From assembly GCF_000026045.1 (NCBI RefSeq), contig NC_007426.1, positions 1,736,001 through 1,800,000 on the forward strand: a DNA stretch of 64,000 nt. The letters are read 5' to 3'. The translations under genes were made by a program, and so were the position numbers. The stretch comes from Natronomonas pharaonis DSM 2160 (GTDB taxonomy: Archaea; Halobacteriota; Halobacteria; Halobacteriales; Haloarculaceae). Shown here piece by piece: positions 33,793 to 42,409 of the stretch. Below the pieces are notes generated by a model. It did no database searches, was not told where the DNA came from, and saw nothing but the letters and a program-made list of their open reading frames with translations. Position 1 is the stretch's first letter. Each line of letters begins with the position of its first letter.

Positions 33793-34155
33793 ATGTCAGT
33801 ATATGTAGACTTCGACGTGCCGGCCGACCTCGAAGACGACGCCCTTGAGGCGCTCGAGGTCGCCCGGGACACCGGCTCAGTAAAGAAAGGCACAAACGAG
33901 ACGACGAAAGCCGTAGAGCGCGGCAACGCGGAACTGGTCTTCGTCGCCGAGGACGTCAGCCCCGAGGAGGTCGTCATGCACCTTCCGGAGATCGCCACCG
34001 AAAAGGAGATTCCGTACGTCTTCGTCGGTACACAGGACGACATCGGCCACGCCGCTGGCCTGCAGGTCGGCAGCGCTGCCGCGGCCATCGTCGATGCCGG
34101 CGAGGCGAACGGCGAGGTCGAGGATATCGCCGAGAAAGTTGAGGAACTTCAGTAG
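33793..34155 (+). CDS. rpl7ae: Ribosomal protein L7Ae (eL8), kink-turn RNA-binding protein
   Basis: 120 aa, full length. [25 protein letters not shown] is the L7Ae/L30e RNA-binding core (cited positions about 36-60), with [15 protein letters not shown] near residue 80. Besides the ribosome it binds C/D and H/ACA guide RNAs and RNase P RNA. A GGAGG lies nine bases upstream. First gene of the conserved archaeal operon rpl7ae-rps28e-rpl24e-ndk; the next start is 10 bp downstream. Confidence 0.98.
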   Translation: MSVYVDFDVPADLEDDALEALEVARDTGSVKKGTNETTKAVERGNAELVFVAEDVSPEEVVMHLPEIATEKEIPYVFVGTQDDIGHAAGLQVGSAAAAIVDAGEANGEVEDIAEKVEELQ

Positions 34156-34165
34156 GTGACCAACG

Positions 34166-34393
34166 ATGAGTGCTGAAGAACAAGAAGAAGGCGGCGCGAC
34201 CCCTGCCGAAGTAATCGAGGTCGTCGGCGAGACCGGCATGCACGGTGAAGCCATGCAGGTCAAATGCCGGATCCAAGAGGGCGAAAACCAGGGCCGTATC
34301 ATTGCCCGGAACGTCCTCGGCCCGGTCCGTGTCGGCGACGTGATTCAGCTTCGCGAGACCGCTCGTGAGGCCGACTCCATCGGAGGACAATAA
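34166..34393 (+). CDS. rps28e: Ribosomal protein S28e (eS28)
   Basis: 75 aa. [19 protein letters not shown] and [19 protein letters not shown] are the diagnostic eS28 segments, forming an OB-fold; [13 protein letters not shown] near the C-terminus is conserved. A short acidic N-terminal extension ([10 protein letters not shown]) is a halophilic feature. The stop overlaps the next start by one base (TAATG). Confidence 0.97.
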   Translation: MSAEEQEEGGATPAEVIEVVGETGMHGEAMQVKCRIQEGENQGRIIARNVLGPVRVGDVIQLRETAREADSIGGQ

Positions 34394-34716
34394 TGGTTCA
34401 GAAACGTACCTGCGATTACAGCGGACAGGAAATCGAGCCGGGAACCGGCACGATGTACGTCAAAAACGACGGTACCGTGCTCTGGTTCGCTGACTCGAAG
34501 TGCGAGAAGAACTACTTCATGGGCCGCGAAGCCCGTGACCTCGAATGGACTGGTGGCGAGGAAGCAGCCGAAGACGAAGCGGCCGACGAGGAAGACGAGG
34601 CTGCTGAGGCTGCCGACGAGGAAGCAGCCGACGAAGCGGCCGAGGAGACGCCCGATCTTGAGGCCGCCGAGGAAGAGGCTGCCGACGAGGAAGACGAAGA
34701 AGAGGTGCAAGCGTAG
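34393..34716 (+). CDS. rpl24e: Ribosomal protein L24e (eL24) with long acidic C-terminal extension
   Basis: 107 aa. Residues 1-55 are the eL24 core with a zinc-binding pattern: [13 protein letters not shown], then [19 protein letters not shown]. One of the usual four cysteines is replaced, since CDYSG carries a single Cys, so zinc binding is uncertain. Residues 56-107 are an Ala/Glu/Asp repeat tail absent from non-halophiles. It ends directly at the ndk start with no gap (TAG/ATG). Confidence 0.95.
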   Translation: MVQKRTCDYSGQEIEPGTGTMYVKNDGTVLWFADSKCEKNYFMGREARDLEWTGGEEAAEDEAADEEDEAAEAADEEAADEAAEETPDLEAAEEEAADEEDEEEVQA

Positions 34717-35178
34717 ATGGCCGACACCGAGCGCACCTTCGTGATGGTAAAGCCTGACGGGGTCCAGCGCGGCCTCATCGGCGACATCGTCTCCCGATTC
34801 GAGGACCGCGGCCTCAAGCTCGTCGCCGGCAAGTTCATGCAAATCGACGACGAGCTCGCCCGCGAGCACTACGCCGAGCACGTCGACAAGCCGTTCTTCG
34901 ACGAGCTCAAGGAGTTCATCACCTCCGGGCCGGTCTTTGCCATGGTTTGGGAAGGACAGGACGCCGTCGCGCAGGTCCGGACCATGATGGGCGAGACCGA
35001 CCCCGCCGAGTCCGCGCCCGGCACCATCCGCGGTGACTTCGGGCTTGACCTCGGCCGCAACGTTATCCACGGCTCCGACACCGAGCCCGGCTCCGCCGAG
35101 CGCGAAATCGGGCTGTTCTTCGACGACGACGAACTGCAGGATTACGAGCGCATCGACGAGCCCTGGCTCTACGAATAA
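34717..35178 (+). CDS. ndk: Nucleoside diphosphate kinase
   Basis: 153 aa, standard length. The phosphorylated His is H118 in [17 protein letters not shown], and KPDGVQRGL near the N-terminus is the nucleotide-binding loop. It transfers gamma phosphate from ATP to other NDPs. Translation is probably coupled to rpl24e, whose stop touches the ATG. Last member of the ribosomal-protein operon. Confidence 0.98.
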   Translation: MADTERTFVMVKPDGVQRGLIGDIVSRFEDRGLKLVAGKFMQIDDELAREHYAEHVDKPFFDELKEFITSGPVFAMVWEGQDAVAQVRTMMGETDPAESAPGTIRGDFGLDLGRNVIHGSDTEPGSAEREIGLFFDDDELQDYERIDEPWLYE

Positions 35179-35241
35179 CGGCTGCTGACCGCGGCCGACG
35201 CGCTCCCCGATTTTATATCCTCCCCGCTCGTAGCCATCGGT

Positions 35242-35505
35242 ATGTTCTGGAAAACACTCGCGGTCGCATACGGCGTCTTCGCCGCCGTCTTCCCGGAAAA
35301 GAAACTCGAGTACCTGACGCGGATGGTGCTTGTCGGCTACGAAAACCCCGAAGACCTCGAACCGAGCGACTGGTACGTCTCGGCGGTCCGTACCGAGGGC
35401 GTACTCGTTGCGCTGGCCGGCGTCGGGAGCATCGTTCTGTCGCTGGTCGCAGCCTCCAGCGACACCGAGGATGCGGCCGCAACCGGTGACGAGACAGACG
35501 AATAA
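35242..35505 (+). CDS. Haloarchaeal small membrane protein
   Basis: 87 aa. A hydrophobic start (FWKTLAVAYGVFAAVFP) is followed by a polar central segment EDLEPSDWYVSAVRTEGV, a second helix VLVALAGVGSIVLSLVAA and an acidic tail. A TATA-like TTTTATATCC at 35212 is about 30 bp upstream, consistent with a leaderless transcript. Function unknown. Confidence 0.75.
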   Translation: MFWKTLAVAYGVFAAVFPEKKLEYLTRMVLVGYENPEDLEPSDWYVSAVRTEGVLVALAGVGSIVLSLVAASSDTEDAAATGDETDE

Positions 35506-35523
35506 AAAAAAGACGAAAACCGC

Positions 35524-36594
35524 TTACTGGCCGGCGTAGCCGACGGTTATCTCGCCGGCGTCGAGCTCTTTTTCGACCTGTCGGGCCGCTTCAACCATGT
35601 TCTCCATCTTCTGATAGGCGACCTCACGGGGCAGCAGCTTCACGCCGCAGTCGGGCGAGACGGTGAGCCGCTCCGGCGGGACGATCTCGAAGCCTTTGAT
35701 GATGTTCTCCTTGATTTCCTCGACGGTCTCGACGTCCGTCGTGTGAACGTCGACGACACCCAGTGCGAGGTCTTTCTCGAAGGTCGGCTCTTTGAACACG
35801 TCGAGCTGTTCGTAGTCGCCATTGGCGAGTTCGAGGTCGTACTCATGGACCGGCATGTCCAGAATCTCCGGGTAGATGCGCGAGTAGTCGCCGTAACAGA
35901 CGTGTAGCCCGAGACGGACGTCCTCGGGGATACCGTCGGCGATGTGTTCGAGACACTCGCCGACGATGGCGTGGTCGTCCGGCGTCGTCGCCAGCGCCGG
36001 CTCGTCTATCTGGATGTATCGGCAGCCGGCCTCGACAAGCCGGTTTATTTCCTCGTTGACGAGGTCGGCCAACTCGTAGGCCAGTTCCGCCTCGCCCTCG
36101 TAGTGTTCGTTGAACGACCACGACGCGAGCGTGTAGGGGCCGGTAATCGGGACTTTTACCGGTCGCTCGGTGACACCGGTGGTGAACTCGAATTCGTCGA
36201 CCAGCCACGGCTCGTCGTATGCGACCTCGTCGGCGACGGAGGGTTTGTCGAAGTAGTTGTGCCCCCAGACCTTGACTGGGCCGTTGAACTCGTAGCCGTC
36301 GATGCGGTCGGCGAAGTACTCGACCATCTCGTTGCGGCGCATCTCGCCGTCGACGACGGCGTCTAGCCCGGCGCGGGTGTGTTCTTCGGTGATGAGTCGA
36401 GCAGCGTCGTCAAGGGCCTCTTCGAGGTCGTCGTCGTCGAAGTCCCGGTCGTCGTCCTCGGCGAGTTCCTTCGCCCGGTTGAGCCACTTCGGCTTGGGGT
36501 AGGAGCCGACGACGGTTGTCAGGAGGAAATGCTCGGTCGGATGGTCCTTCGGGCGGAACTGTGCTCTCGTTTCGGGAAGGGAACGGTTGCTCAT
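35524..36594 (-). CDS. metE: Cobalamin-independent methionine synthase, zinc-containing MetE-type subunit
   Basis: 356 aa from ATG 36594 (MSNRSLPETRAQFRPKDH). Corresponds to the catalytic C-terminal barrel of MetE. TTVVGSYPKPKWL, QIDEPALATTPDD, LHVCYGDYS and VSPDCGVKLL are present, so the His-Cys...Cys zinc site that activates homocysteine is intact. Its start overlaps the stop of the second MetE-like gene by four bases. The two half-size proteins likely work together to methylate homocysteine; the methyl donor in haloarchaea is not established. Confidence 0.92.
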   Translation of the reverse strand: MSNRSLPETRAQFRPKDHPTEHFLLTTVVGSYPKPKWLNRAKELAEDDDRDFDDDDLEEALDDAARLITEEHTRAGLDAVVDGEMRRNEMVEYFADRIDGYEFNGPVKVWGHNYFDKPSVADEVAYDEPWLVDEFEFTTGVTERPVKVPITGPYTLASWSFNEHYEGEAELAYELADLVNEEINRLVEAGCRYIQIDEPALATTPDDHAIVGECLEHIADGIPEDVRLGLHVCYGDYSRIYPEILDMPVHEYDLELANGDYEQLDVFKEPTFEKDLALGVVDVHTTDVETVEEIKENIIKGFEIVPPERLTVSPDCGVKLLPREVAYQKMENMVEAARQVEKELDAGEITVGYAGQ

Positions 36595-37574
36595 CGGGGC
36601 ACCTCCTCGGCTGCGGCGGTCGCAAGTGCGTTCAGCTTCGCTTCGGCCTTGTTTGTCGGCAGGTAGAACAGCTCGGTGTTCGATGTCACATAGAGCTGTT
36701 CGAACTCGGAGACAGGGACCTGCTCTTCGACCCACTCGACGCGTTCGGCGATTTCCTCGGGCGTCTCAACGAGCGTGTTCTGCCCGTCGACGACGCCGAG
36801 TGCGATGCTGTCCTTCGTGCCGTATTCCTGAATGTTGTAGACGCTTCCTTCGTGGTCGGTGACAAAGTCGAAGCCGATGGCATCGATGTCGGCGTCCATC
36901 AGGTGGGCGTAGGGCTTCTCCGGAATCGAACCCCAGTACGTGTGGACGACGACCTCGGCGTCGACGGCGTCGGCAACGGCGTCGATGGCCTCGCTGGCAC
37001 GCTCGTCGGCCCCGTCGTCCGGGGCGTCGGTGACGAGAGACGGTTCCAACAGGAACAGCGTCTCGACATCGGGGAGCGCCCCCGCCTCCGCGGCGAGGAA
37101 GTCGGCGACAGCGTCAAGGAACGCGGCGTCGTCGCCGTAATGTTCGTCGGTCGCGAGCTCGGAAAGCGAGTAGGGGCCGGGGAGGACGGCCTGATTCACG
37201 CCGTCGGCGGCGGCAATCTCGTCGGCAACGTCGCCGTCAGGAGTCAGCGCGTCTTGGACGACCGGCTCCCGATAGAAGTTGTTGTTGTCGTAGTAGCGAA
37301 CGATACCGCGGGTCTCGACGCTGTCGTGGACACAGAGCGGGTGGGCGAGCATGTCGTCCCACCGGAGCTGGCCTTCGACGACGCGGTCGATTCCGGCGTC
37401 GGTCTGCCATTCGAGCACGTCAGCGCGAGCGCGTTCGTAGGCGTCGACGATGGCGTCGGACTCGTCGCCGGAAATCAGGTCGTCCTTTTGATGGCCTTTG
37501 AGGTCCGACAGCTCGTCTTTCGCCCAGTCGGGCAGCGGATACAGCCCGGGTGTCGTAGCGAGTACCTCCGTCAT
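36591..37574 (-). CDS. MetE-like protein, partner of the zinc-containing subunit
   Basis: 327 aa. MetE-like barrel with LATTPGLYPLPDWAKDEL, VEGQLRWDD, VLPGPYSLSELA and VTSNTELFYLPTNKAEAK. At the zinc positions it has VVVHTYWGS and SNTEL, so both Cys ligands are missing (Tyr and Asn instead). It cannot bind the catalytic zinc in the usual way. It probably corresponds to the folate/methyl-donor side of MetE or is a non-catalytic partner. It overlaps the downstream metE by four bases. First gene of a two-gene operon. Confidence 0.88.
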   Translation of the reverse strand: MTEVLATTPGLYPLPDWAKDELSDLKGHQKDDLISGDESDAIVDAYERARADVLEWQTDAGIDRVVEGQLRWDDMLAHPLCVHDSVETRGIVRYYDNNNFYREPVVQDALTPDGDVADEIAAADGVNQAVLPGPYSLSELATDEHYGDDAAFLDAVADFLAAEAGALPDVETLFLLEPSLVTDAPDDGADERASEAIDAVADAVDAEVVVHTYWGSIPEKPYAHLMDADIDAIGFDFVTDHEGSVYNIQEYGTKDSIALGVVDGQNTLVETPEEIAERVEWVEEQVPVSEFEQLYVTSNTELFYLPTNKAEAKLNALATAAAEEVPR

Positions 37575-37614
37575 TGCAGCCGGCTACGAGATGACGGCGT
37601 TTAATATTTCCTAC

Positions 37615-38190
37615 TCAGCTATTCGCATGGGTTATTTCAAGGACGACGAGCCGCTCGAACGGGAACGACTCCTCGGCCACTTCACGGCTCTCGAAGCCGG
37701 CGTCGGCTGCCAGTTTGACGACAGCATCGATGTCGGTCAGCGACGAGACGAGCAGGAGACAGCGGCCGGCCGGCCGCAGCACTCGGCCGAGGTCGTCAAG
37801 AAACGGCCGAATCACGCGGCGGCCGTCTTCGCCGCCGGAGAGAGCATGTTCCAGTGGGTCATCCCACTCTTCTTCGGGAGGCGTTGGGAGGTAGGGCGGG
37901 TTGAACAGCACAACATCGAAGCTGTCGGCCGCGAAGGGGTCGGTCAGGTTCGACCGCACTGTTTCGATACCGGCTTCCCGGGCGCGCACACACGCCTCGG
38001 GGTTGATATCACAGCCGACGACGCGGGTCTCGGTTGCGCTGGCGACCTGCGCGGCGACGTAGCCGAAGCCGACGCCGACCTCAAGCGCGACACCGCCATC
38101 GACTCGTTCGACTGCAGTATCGGCCAGTAGTCGTGAGTCCTCCGCAGGCTCGTAGACAGTCGGCATCTCACGGCGGTCTTCGAGCGTCAC
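37615..38190 (-). CDS. HemK/Mtq2-type protein N5-glutamine methyltransferase
   Basis: 191 aa; an internal ATG at 38166 would start MPTVYEPAEDSRLLADT, which matches many homologues, so the first eight residues may be untranslated. Motif I is ALEVGVGFGYVAAQVA and the catalytic VVLFNPPYLPT carries the NPPY signature. The archaeal enzyme methylates the GGQ glutamine of release factor aRF1. It overlaps the MscS gene by four bases and is separated from the MetE-like gene by about 40 bp. Confidence 0.92.
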   Translation of the reverse strand: MTLEDRREMPTVYEPAEDSRLLADTAVERVDGGVALEVGVGFGYVAAQVASATETRVVGCDINPEACVRAREAGIETVRSNLTDPFAADSFDVVLFNPPYLPTPPEEEWDDPLEHALSGGEDGRRVIRPFLDDLGRVLRPAGRCLLLVSSLTDIDAVVKLAADAGFESREVAEESFPFERLVVLEITHANS

Positions 38191-39467
38191 CGTCTCGCCT
38201 CCTCGTCTGCGGGCGGGTCCGTGACTGACTCCTCGAAATCGGCAGCCGGGTGTTTCTCCTCGTCGTCCGAGTCAGCGAGGTCGTCCTCGACTGGTTCCGA
38301 AATGTCGCCGCCTGCGCCCGGCCGACGACGGACCGCTTTCCGGCTGTCGTCGTTGTCAGTCGGAGTATTTGTAATATGGAATCCACCGGTTTCCGCTCGT
38401 CCGGTGAGTTCACGCTGTGGGAACGGGATTTTGATGCCTTCGTCCTCGAAGGCCTGCTTGACGGACTCGATGACCGCGTTTTGTGCACGCCACTTCTCTT
38501 GGACCGTCGGGGTCGTTATCCAGTAGCGTAGCCGCAGTATAACCGCCGAGTCGGCGAACTCCAGTCGGATGACATCCGGTGACGGCTGGGGGGCAACCGC
38601 TTCGACCCGCTCCATCGCTTCGGCCGCAACAGCGGCCGCAGTCCCGATGTCCGTCTCGTAATCGACGCCGACATCGGTCTCGATTCGGAGCCGGTCTGTC
38701 TTCGAGTAGTTGATAATCTCGTTTTCCGTCACTGTATCGTTCGGCACCAGCACGTGCTCTTCGTTGAACGTCCGTATCTGTGTGTTGTAGACGGTGATGT
38801 CGGTCACAATGCCTTCCCGCTCGCCGACGCGTATCCAGTCGCCGACTTCAAACGGCCGGGCAAAGAGGATGACAAACCCCGAAAGGATGCCCGAGAGTGT
38901 CTTTCTGGCCGCAAAGCCGAGCACGATACCGAGCACACCGGCCCCAAGGAAGATGTTGCTGACCGGAATGCCCCAGAGAGCAATAATAAACGCCAACACC
39001 GGCACGAGCACCACAATCTGAACGAGATGGTGGGCCAGCTCACGCTGGTGTGGGGTTATCGTCACGCGGCCACTTCCGTATTTTATCGACCGCTTTGTCA
39101 GCCGCGTAACGGCGTACCCGACGGCGACGACGATAACCGTCACAAGCGCTTTGACGCCGGATTCGGGAGTCACCGAAAGAAAGCCGAGCGCCTCGATCAC
39201 CTCACTAGAGGTACGCCACACCGCAACCAGAAAGGCGCTCACGAGGATGGCAGTTACGGCGATGGCAATCGACTGCATCGCCTCTACCGCGTCCGGGTCG
39301 CGACGCGCTTTGAGTCGTCGGCCGCCATAGTAGACGGTAAGCGAGACGGCTACGAAGGTCACTACTGCCCCGATTGTCGCAGCGTACTGTGCGGTCGGCG
39401 TATCGAACGTTACTTGGATACGCCGTATGATCCGCCAGTACCACGGTATCGAGTTCGCGGGAACCAT
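38187..39467 (-). CDS. MscS family mechanosensitive channel (second copy)
   Basis: 426 aa. Three to four N-terminal helices, then the pore helix GAGVLGIVLGFAARKTLSG, followed by ARPFEVGDWIRVGEREGIVT and FNEEHVLVPNDTVTE. A long polar C-terminal extension (about residues 345-426) is rich in Asp/Glu and Pro. It releases osmolytes under membrane tension. Inserted within the otherwise conserved ksgA-hemK cluster, sharing a four-base overlap with hemK. Longer than the copy at 19.5 kb. Confidence 0.92.
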   Translation of the reverse strand: MVPANSIPWYWRIIRRIQVTFDTPTAQYAATIGAVVTFVAVSLTVYYGGRRLKARRDPDAVEAMQSIAIAVTAILVSAFLVAVWRTSSEVIEALGFLSVTPESGVKALVTVIVVAVGYAVTRLTKRSIKYGSGRVTITPHQRELAHHLVQIVVLVPVLAFIIALWGIPVSNIFLGAGVLGIVLGFAARKTLSGILSGFVILFARPFEVGDWIRVGEREGIVTDITVYNTQIRTFNEEHVLVPNDTVTENEIINYSKTDRLRIETDVGVDYETDIGTAAAVAAEAMERVEAVAPQPSPDVIRLEFADSAVILRLRYWITTPTVQEKWRAQNAVIESVKQAFEDEGIKIPFPQRELTGRAETGGFHITNTPTDNDDSRKAVRRRPGAGGDISEPVEDDLADSDDEEKHPAADFEESVTDPPADEEARR

Positions 39468-39491
39468 CTCAATGGGTAGTCCGTATCGACA

Positions 39492-40316
39492 TCAGCCGTC
39501 GACCTCCGCGGCGATGGCCGCGAGGCGGGCGAACGCTTCCGGTGGGACGTTCCCGGCCCGCTTGCTCATCAGGTCCTCCCCGGCCGCCTCAACGACTGCC
39601 TCGGCGTCTTCAATGCCGGAGATGTGCGTCGTATTCCGGACGGCGTTCCGCATCGTCTTACGACGCTGGGTGAAAACAGCCCGGACGAGGCGCATAAACA
39701 GTTCGTCGTCCGGCACTTCGTAGGGCGGTTCGCGTGGTGTCGTTCGCACAACGGCGCTTTCGACCGCCGGCGGCGGCGAAAACGCTTCTTTCGGCACCGG
39801 CTCAACAACCTCGACATCCGCGTAGTGGCCGGCCGTCACCGAGAGCCGTCCGTACTCGTCTGTCCCTGGTTCCGCAGCCATCCGTTCGGCGAACTCCTGC
39901 TGGAACATCAACACCAGCGGCCGCTTTTCGGGCAGCAGCCGGAACGCAATCTCCGAGGAAACCCCGTACGGGAGATTCGACACGGATGCAGTAAAATCGG
40001 GCAGTGGGACCTCCAGTGCATCCCCCTCGATGACGGTCAACGACCCCGCCTCGATCTCGTCGGCGAACTCGTCGGTCAGAAACGTCGCCAGCCCGGGGTC
40101 TCGTTCGATAACCGTCACGCGGTCGGCGACGTCAAGCAGTCGGTCAGTGAGTGCCCCCGTCCCGCCACCGATTTCGAGGACGTGGTCAGTGTCGGCCGAG
40201 TCCGGCAGATAGCCCGGTAGGCGGTCGAGAACGCGGTCGTCGATGAGGAAATGCTGGTCGCGCTCCGGGTCGCCGCGGACGCCTGCCCGGACGAGGAGCG
40301 CGTCGGGGTCGCGCAT
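39492..40316 (-). CDS. ksgA: 16S rRNA dimethyladenosine transferase
   Basis: 274 aa. QHFLIDDRVLDRLPGYLP at the N-terminus, motif I LEIGGGTGALTDRLL and catalytic SNLPYGVSSEIAF (NLPY) define KsgA/Dim1. It dimethylates two adjacent adenosines near the 3' end of 16S rRNA late in small-subunit assembly. Part of the conserved archaeal order rpl21e-rpo4-DUF655-ksgA. The C-terminal domain contains RRKTMRNAVRN. Confidence 0.96.
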   Translation of the reverse strand: MRDPDALLVRAGVRGDPERDQHFLIDDRVLDRLPGYLPDSADTDHVLEIGGGTGALTDRLLDVADRVTVIERDPGLATFLTDEFADEIEAGSLTVIEGDALEVPLPDFTASVSNLPYGVSSEIAFRLLPEKRPLVLMFQQEFAERMAAEPGTDEYGRLSVTAGHYADVEVVEPVPKEAFSPPPAVESAVVRTTPREPPYEVPDDELFMRLVRAVFTQRRKTMRNAVRNTTHISGIEDAEAVVEAAGEDLMSKRAGNVPPEAFARLAAIAAEVDG

Positions 40317-40364
40317 ATCAGCAGTCTATGCCGCGAGTCGTATATGGTTCACCCTTCACTGCCG

Positions 40365-40940
40365 CTACTCGTCGTCACGGCGGGCGAAGATGCGGTACTT
40401 CAGGTCGTCTTCCTGTAGCTCCTCAGTGATTCGCTCGATGAGCACGCCTTTGGGGTCGTGGAGTCCTGAAACCCGCTCCTCGATGTCGTCGAAATCCTCG
40501 AAGGGCTGTCGCTTCCTGGCATCGAGGACGTTGTTCCGGAGCTTCTTCCCGATTCCCGGCAGGAGGTTCAGCACGTGGAGCCGGGTCGTAATCGGCTGGG
40601 CGTCGTTGTAGAAATCAACAAACTGCGCCTCGTCGGCATCGATTATCGACTCGATAGCGTACTCCAGTTCCGATTCGGCGGTGCTCGTGAGGTCCCTATA
40701 CTCAACGGTCCGGAGGTCTTTGACGTTGTCTCCGACCGGATCAATCTCGATTCGGTCGCCGATGTTGATACCGGCGTCGTCGGTAAGCGCCGCCTCCACG
40801 AGTTGGAAGTCCTCCTCGCCGACCGCGAAGGCGACCGGGGACTTCTCGTACTGTGGTCGGTCGTCGCTCGGGCTCCCCCGCGGCAAGAAATCCAACACGA
40901 CCGCTGTCCGTGCTGCGGTGTCGTCTCCGTCGTCGCTCAT
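40365..40940 (-). CDS. DUF655 family protein
   Basis: 191 aa. AVVLDFLPRGSPSDDRPQYE, an OB-fold-like N-terminal region, then a helix-hairpin-helix-like segment (RLHVLNLLPGIGKKLRNNVL) at about residues 140-160. DUF655 is an archaeal family found between rpo4 and ksgA in many genomes and thought to bind nucleic acid. The exact role is not known. Expression with ribosome biogenesis genes supports an RNA-related function. Confidence 0.94.
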   Translation of the reverse strand: MSDDGDDTAARTAVVLDFLPRGSPSDDRPQYEKSPVAFAVGEEDFQLVEAALTDDAGINIGDRIEIDPVGDNVKDLRTVEYRDLTSTAESELEYAIESIIDADEAQFVDFYNDAQPITTRLHVLNLLPGIGKKLRNNVLDARKRQPFEDFDDIEERVSGLHDPKGVLIERITEELQEDDLKYRIFARRDDE

Positions 40941-40982
40941 ACACCCACGTACGGGAAGCCGATATTTAAAACAGGGGTCGAT

Positions 40983-41339
40983 TCAGGCGTACTTGGCGAC
41001 GATGTCGAGAATGTCGTCGAGTTCGTCGCCCGAAAGCGAGTACCGTTCCTGTGCGAAGACGGTCCGGAGCTCGTCGCGGTCTTCCGGCAGGAGATTTGCG
41101 ACCTTGTAGGCGGTTGCCTCGTCCACCTTCTCGAGCTCCCGTAGGTCCTCGACGAGCGCTTGTGCTTCCTCGACGTCGAGGAGGGCAAAGCGGTTGACGT
41201 GCTCGATGGCACGAGCGAGTTCGTACCGCATTTCGCGGTCTTCGTCGAGCGCGCGCTCGGCCTCGATGTCAGCCAGCAGCTCCTTGGCCTCCGGTGTCGT
41301 GAGGTACTCTTCGTCGAGTACCTCCTTGAATATCGTCAT
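40983..41339 (-). CDS. rpo4: DNA-directed RNA polymerase subunit Rpo4 (RpoF)
   Basis: 118 aa. Rpb4-like: [40 protein letters not shown] and a C-terminal HRDC-like [18 protein letters not shown]. It forms the stalk of archaeal RNA polymerase with Rpo7, which is not in the window. It overlaps rpl21e by four bases, so the two are translationally coupled. Confidence 0.96.
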   Translation of the reverse strand: MTIFKEVLDEEYLTTPEAKELLADIEAERALDEDREMRYELARAIEHVNRFALLDVEEAQALVEDLRELEKVDEATAYKVANLLPEDRDELRTVFAQERYSLSGDELDDILDIVAKYA

Positions 41340-41629
41340 GCCTGCTGGCGGCGAAGGTGTGCAGGGGCGGCGATGACCGTCTTGGTCACGTTGCCGTCTT
41401 CGATTTCGACCTTGAAGGCGTCGCCCTGCTCGCCGACGACCGTTCCGGTGCGGCCGTTGAATCGCGGGTGGAACTGACCGTTCGGAACCGAGGGGTCGAG
41501 CTTGAGGTGGACCTTCTCGCCGTCGTCGTACTCTTCGATGGAACGCTGCGGCGGCGACGTACCGCGTTCGCGAGCGTCGTTTTTCAGCTTGTTACGAGTT
41601 GCTTGACGTGGACCGTTCGAACTAGGCAT
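41336..41629 (-). CDS. rpl21e: Ribosomal protein L21e (eL21)
   Basis: 97 aa. [20 protein letters not shown] at the N-terminus, then [20 protein letters not shown] and [19 protein letters not shown] give the eL21 SH3-like core. First gene of the operon rpl21e-rpo4-DUF655-ksgA. A TATA-like TTTTATG lies on the minus strand near 41660, about 30 bp upstream. Confidence 0.97.
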   Translation of the reverse strand: MPSSNGPRQATRNKLKNDARERGTSPPQRSIEEYDDGEKVHLKLDPSVPNGQFHPRFNGRTGTVVGEQGDAFKVEIEDGNVTKTVIAAPAHLRRQQA

Positions 41630-41693
41630 TCTTGACCCACCCTAAACAGGACCCACACATAAAAGGTGCGTTCCGGCGACGCTCCTTCCCCAG

Positions 41694-41714
41694 CCGCCCA
41701 CTCGCCGTGGGCGG
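41694..41714. terminator. Hairpin between aef1b and rpl21e
   Basis: CCGCCCAC (41694-41701) pairs perfectly with GTGGGCGG (41707-41714) around a five-base loop. It lies downstream of aef1b in the gap before the rpl21e promoter, so it could be an end-of-transcript structure. No strong U-tract follows. Confidence 0.35.
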
Positions 41715-41841
41715 AGTGCCGGCCGCACCGAAGTATTCGAGGTATTATGCATCAAAGTAACGGTCTCGGAACGCGGGGTCGAGACCCTGACACCGGCGGC
41801 TATCAAGGTGTGCTCGCTTTGGAAAACGGAGAGATGGTGGT

Positions 41842-42108
41842 TTATATCCGGCCGACTTCGTCGACATCGACGCTTTCGACACCGTCGACGCCGCTGAAGG
41901 CGTCCTCGACGGTGTCGGTCCCGCCGGCTTCGTCAGGGATGATAACCGTCGGGAACAGCGCGATGAGGCCGAAGGCGACGTCTTCGCGGTCGACGCGGCT
42001 GATCTTCGCGCCTTCTGGCAGGGAGTTCTCGAGGCGGTCCTGAAGTTCGTCCAGGTCGACCTCGGGGCTCTGCGGCATGACTTTCATCTTGGCAGCGACT
42101 TTTCCCAT
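41842..42108 (-). CDS. aef1b: Translation elongation factor aEF-1 beta
   Basis: 88 aa from ATG 42108 ([20 protein letters not shown]); a longer start at 42144 is rejected. [20 protein letters not shown] and [16 protein letters not shown] are the conserved nucleotide-exchange core. It catalyses GDP/GTP exchange on aEF-1 alpha. It follows a zinc-ribbon gene by five bases, a pairing conserved in haloarchaea. Confidence 0.95.
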   Translation of the reverse strand: MGKVAAKMKVMPQSPEVDLDELQDRLENSLPEGAKISRVDREDVAFGLIALFPTVIIPDEAGGTDTVEDAFSGVDGVESVDVDEVGRI

Positions 42109-42113
42109 GGTTG

Positions 42114-42296
42114 TTACGGTCCGGTGAACCCGCAGTCGGGGCACTCGTAGAGGTTACTCTGCTTGCGGCACTTCGAACAGCGGTAAATCAGCGTTCCGCA
42201 CTCCGGACAGTCGAACTTCGCCGCGTCCGTTCCGGAAATGCTGATACCGCAGGAGATACACGAGTGGTCCCTGCGTTTGTCGCTTGTGCTACTCAT
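42114..42296 (-). CDS. Zinc-ribbon protein with four CxxC knuckles
   Basis: 60 aa from ATG 42296 ([20 protein letters not shown]). CISC, CPEC, CSKC and CPDC knuckles should bind two zinc ions. It is co-transcribed with aef1b, five bases upstream of its start. Close relatives are conserved in archaea and resemble the Haloferax small zinc-finger protein HVO_2753, for which roles in stress and biofilm traits were reported. Precise target unknown. Confidence 0.92.
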   Translation of the reverse strand: MSSTSDKRRDHSCISCGISISGTDAAKFDCPECGTLIYRCSKCRKQSNLYECPDCGFTGP

Positions 42297-42409
42297 ACCT
42301 CTCCGTCCGGTGCCGCGCCATTTAACCCTTGCCAAGCACGCCGAGGCGTCTGCTCCGTCCGGAGCCGGCGACCGACGAAGCCTTCCGCCGCGCCGACGTT
42401 GGCTCCCGC

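Noticed and set aside
36516-37604. Plus-strand 362-codon open frame over the MetE pair
   Set aside because: Antisense to two conserved MetE-like genes and lacking any recognisable motif.
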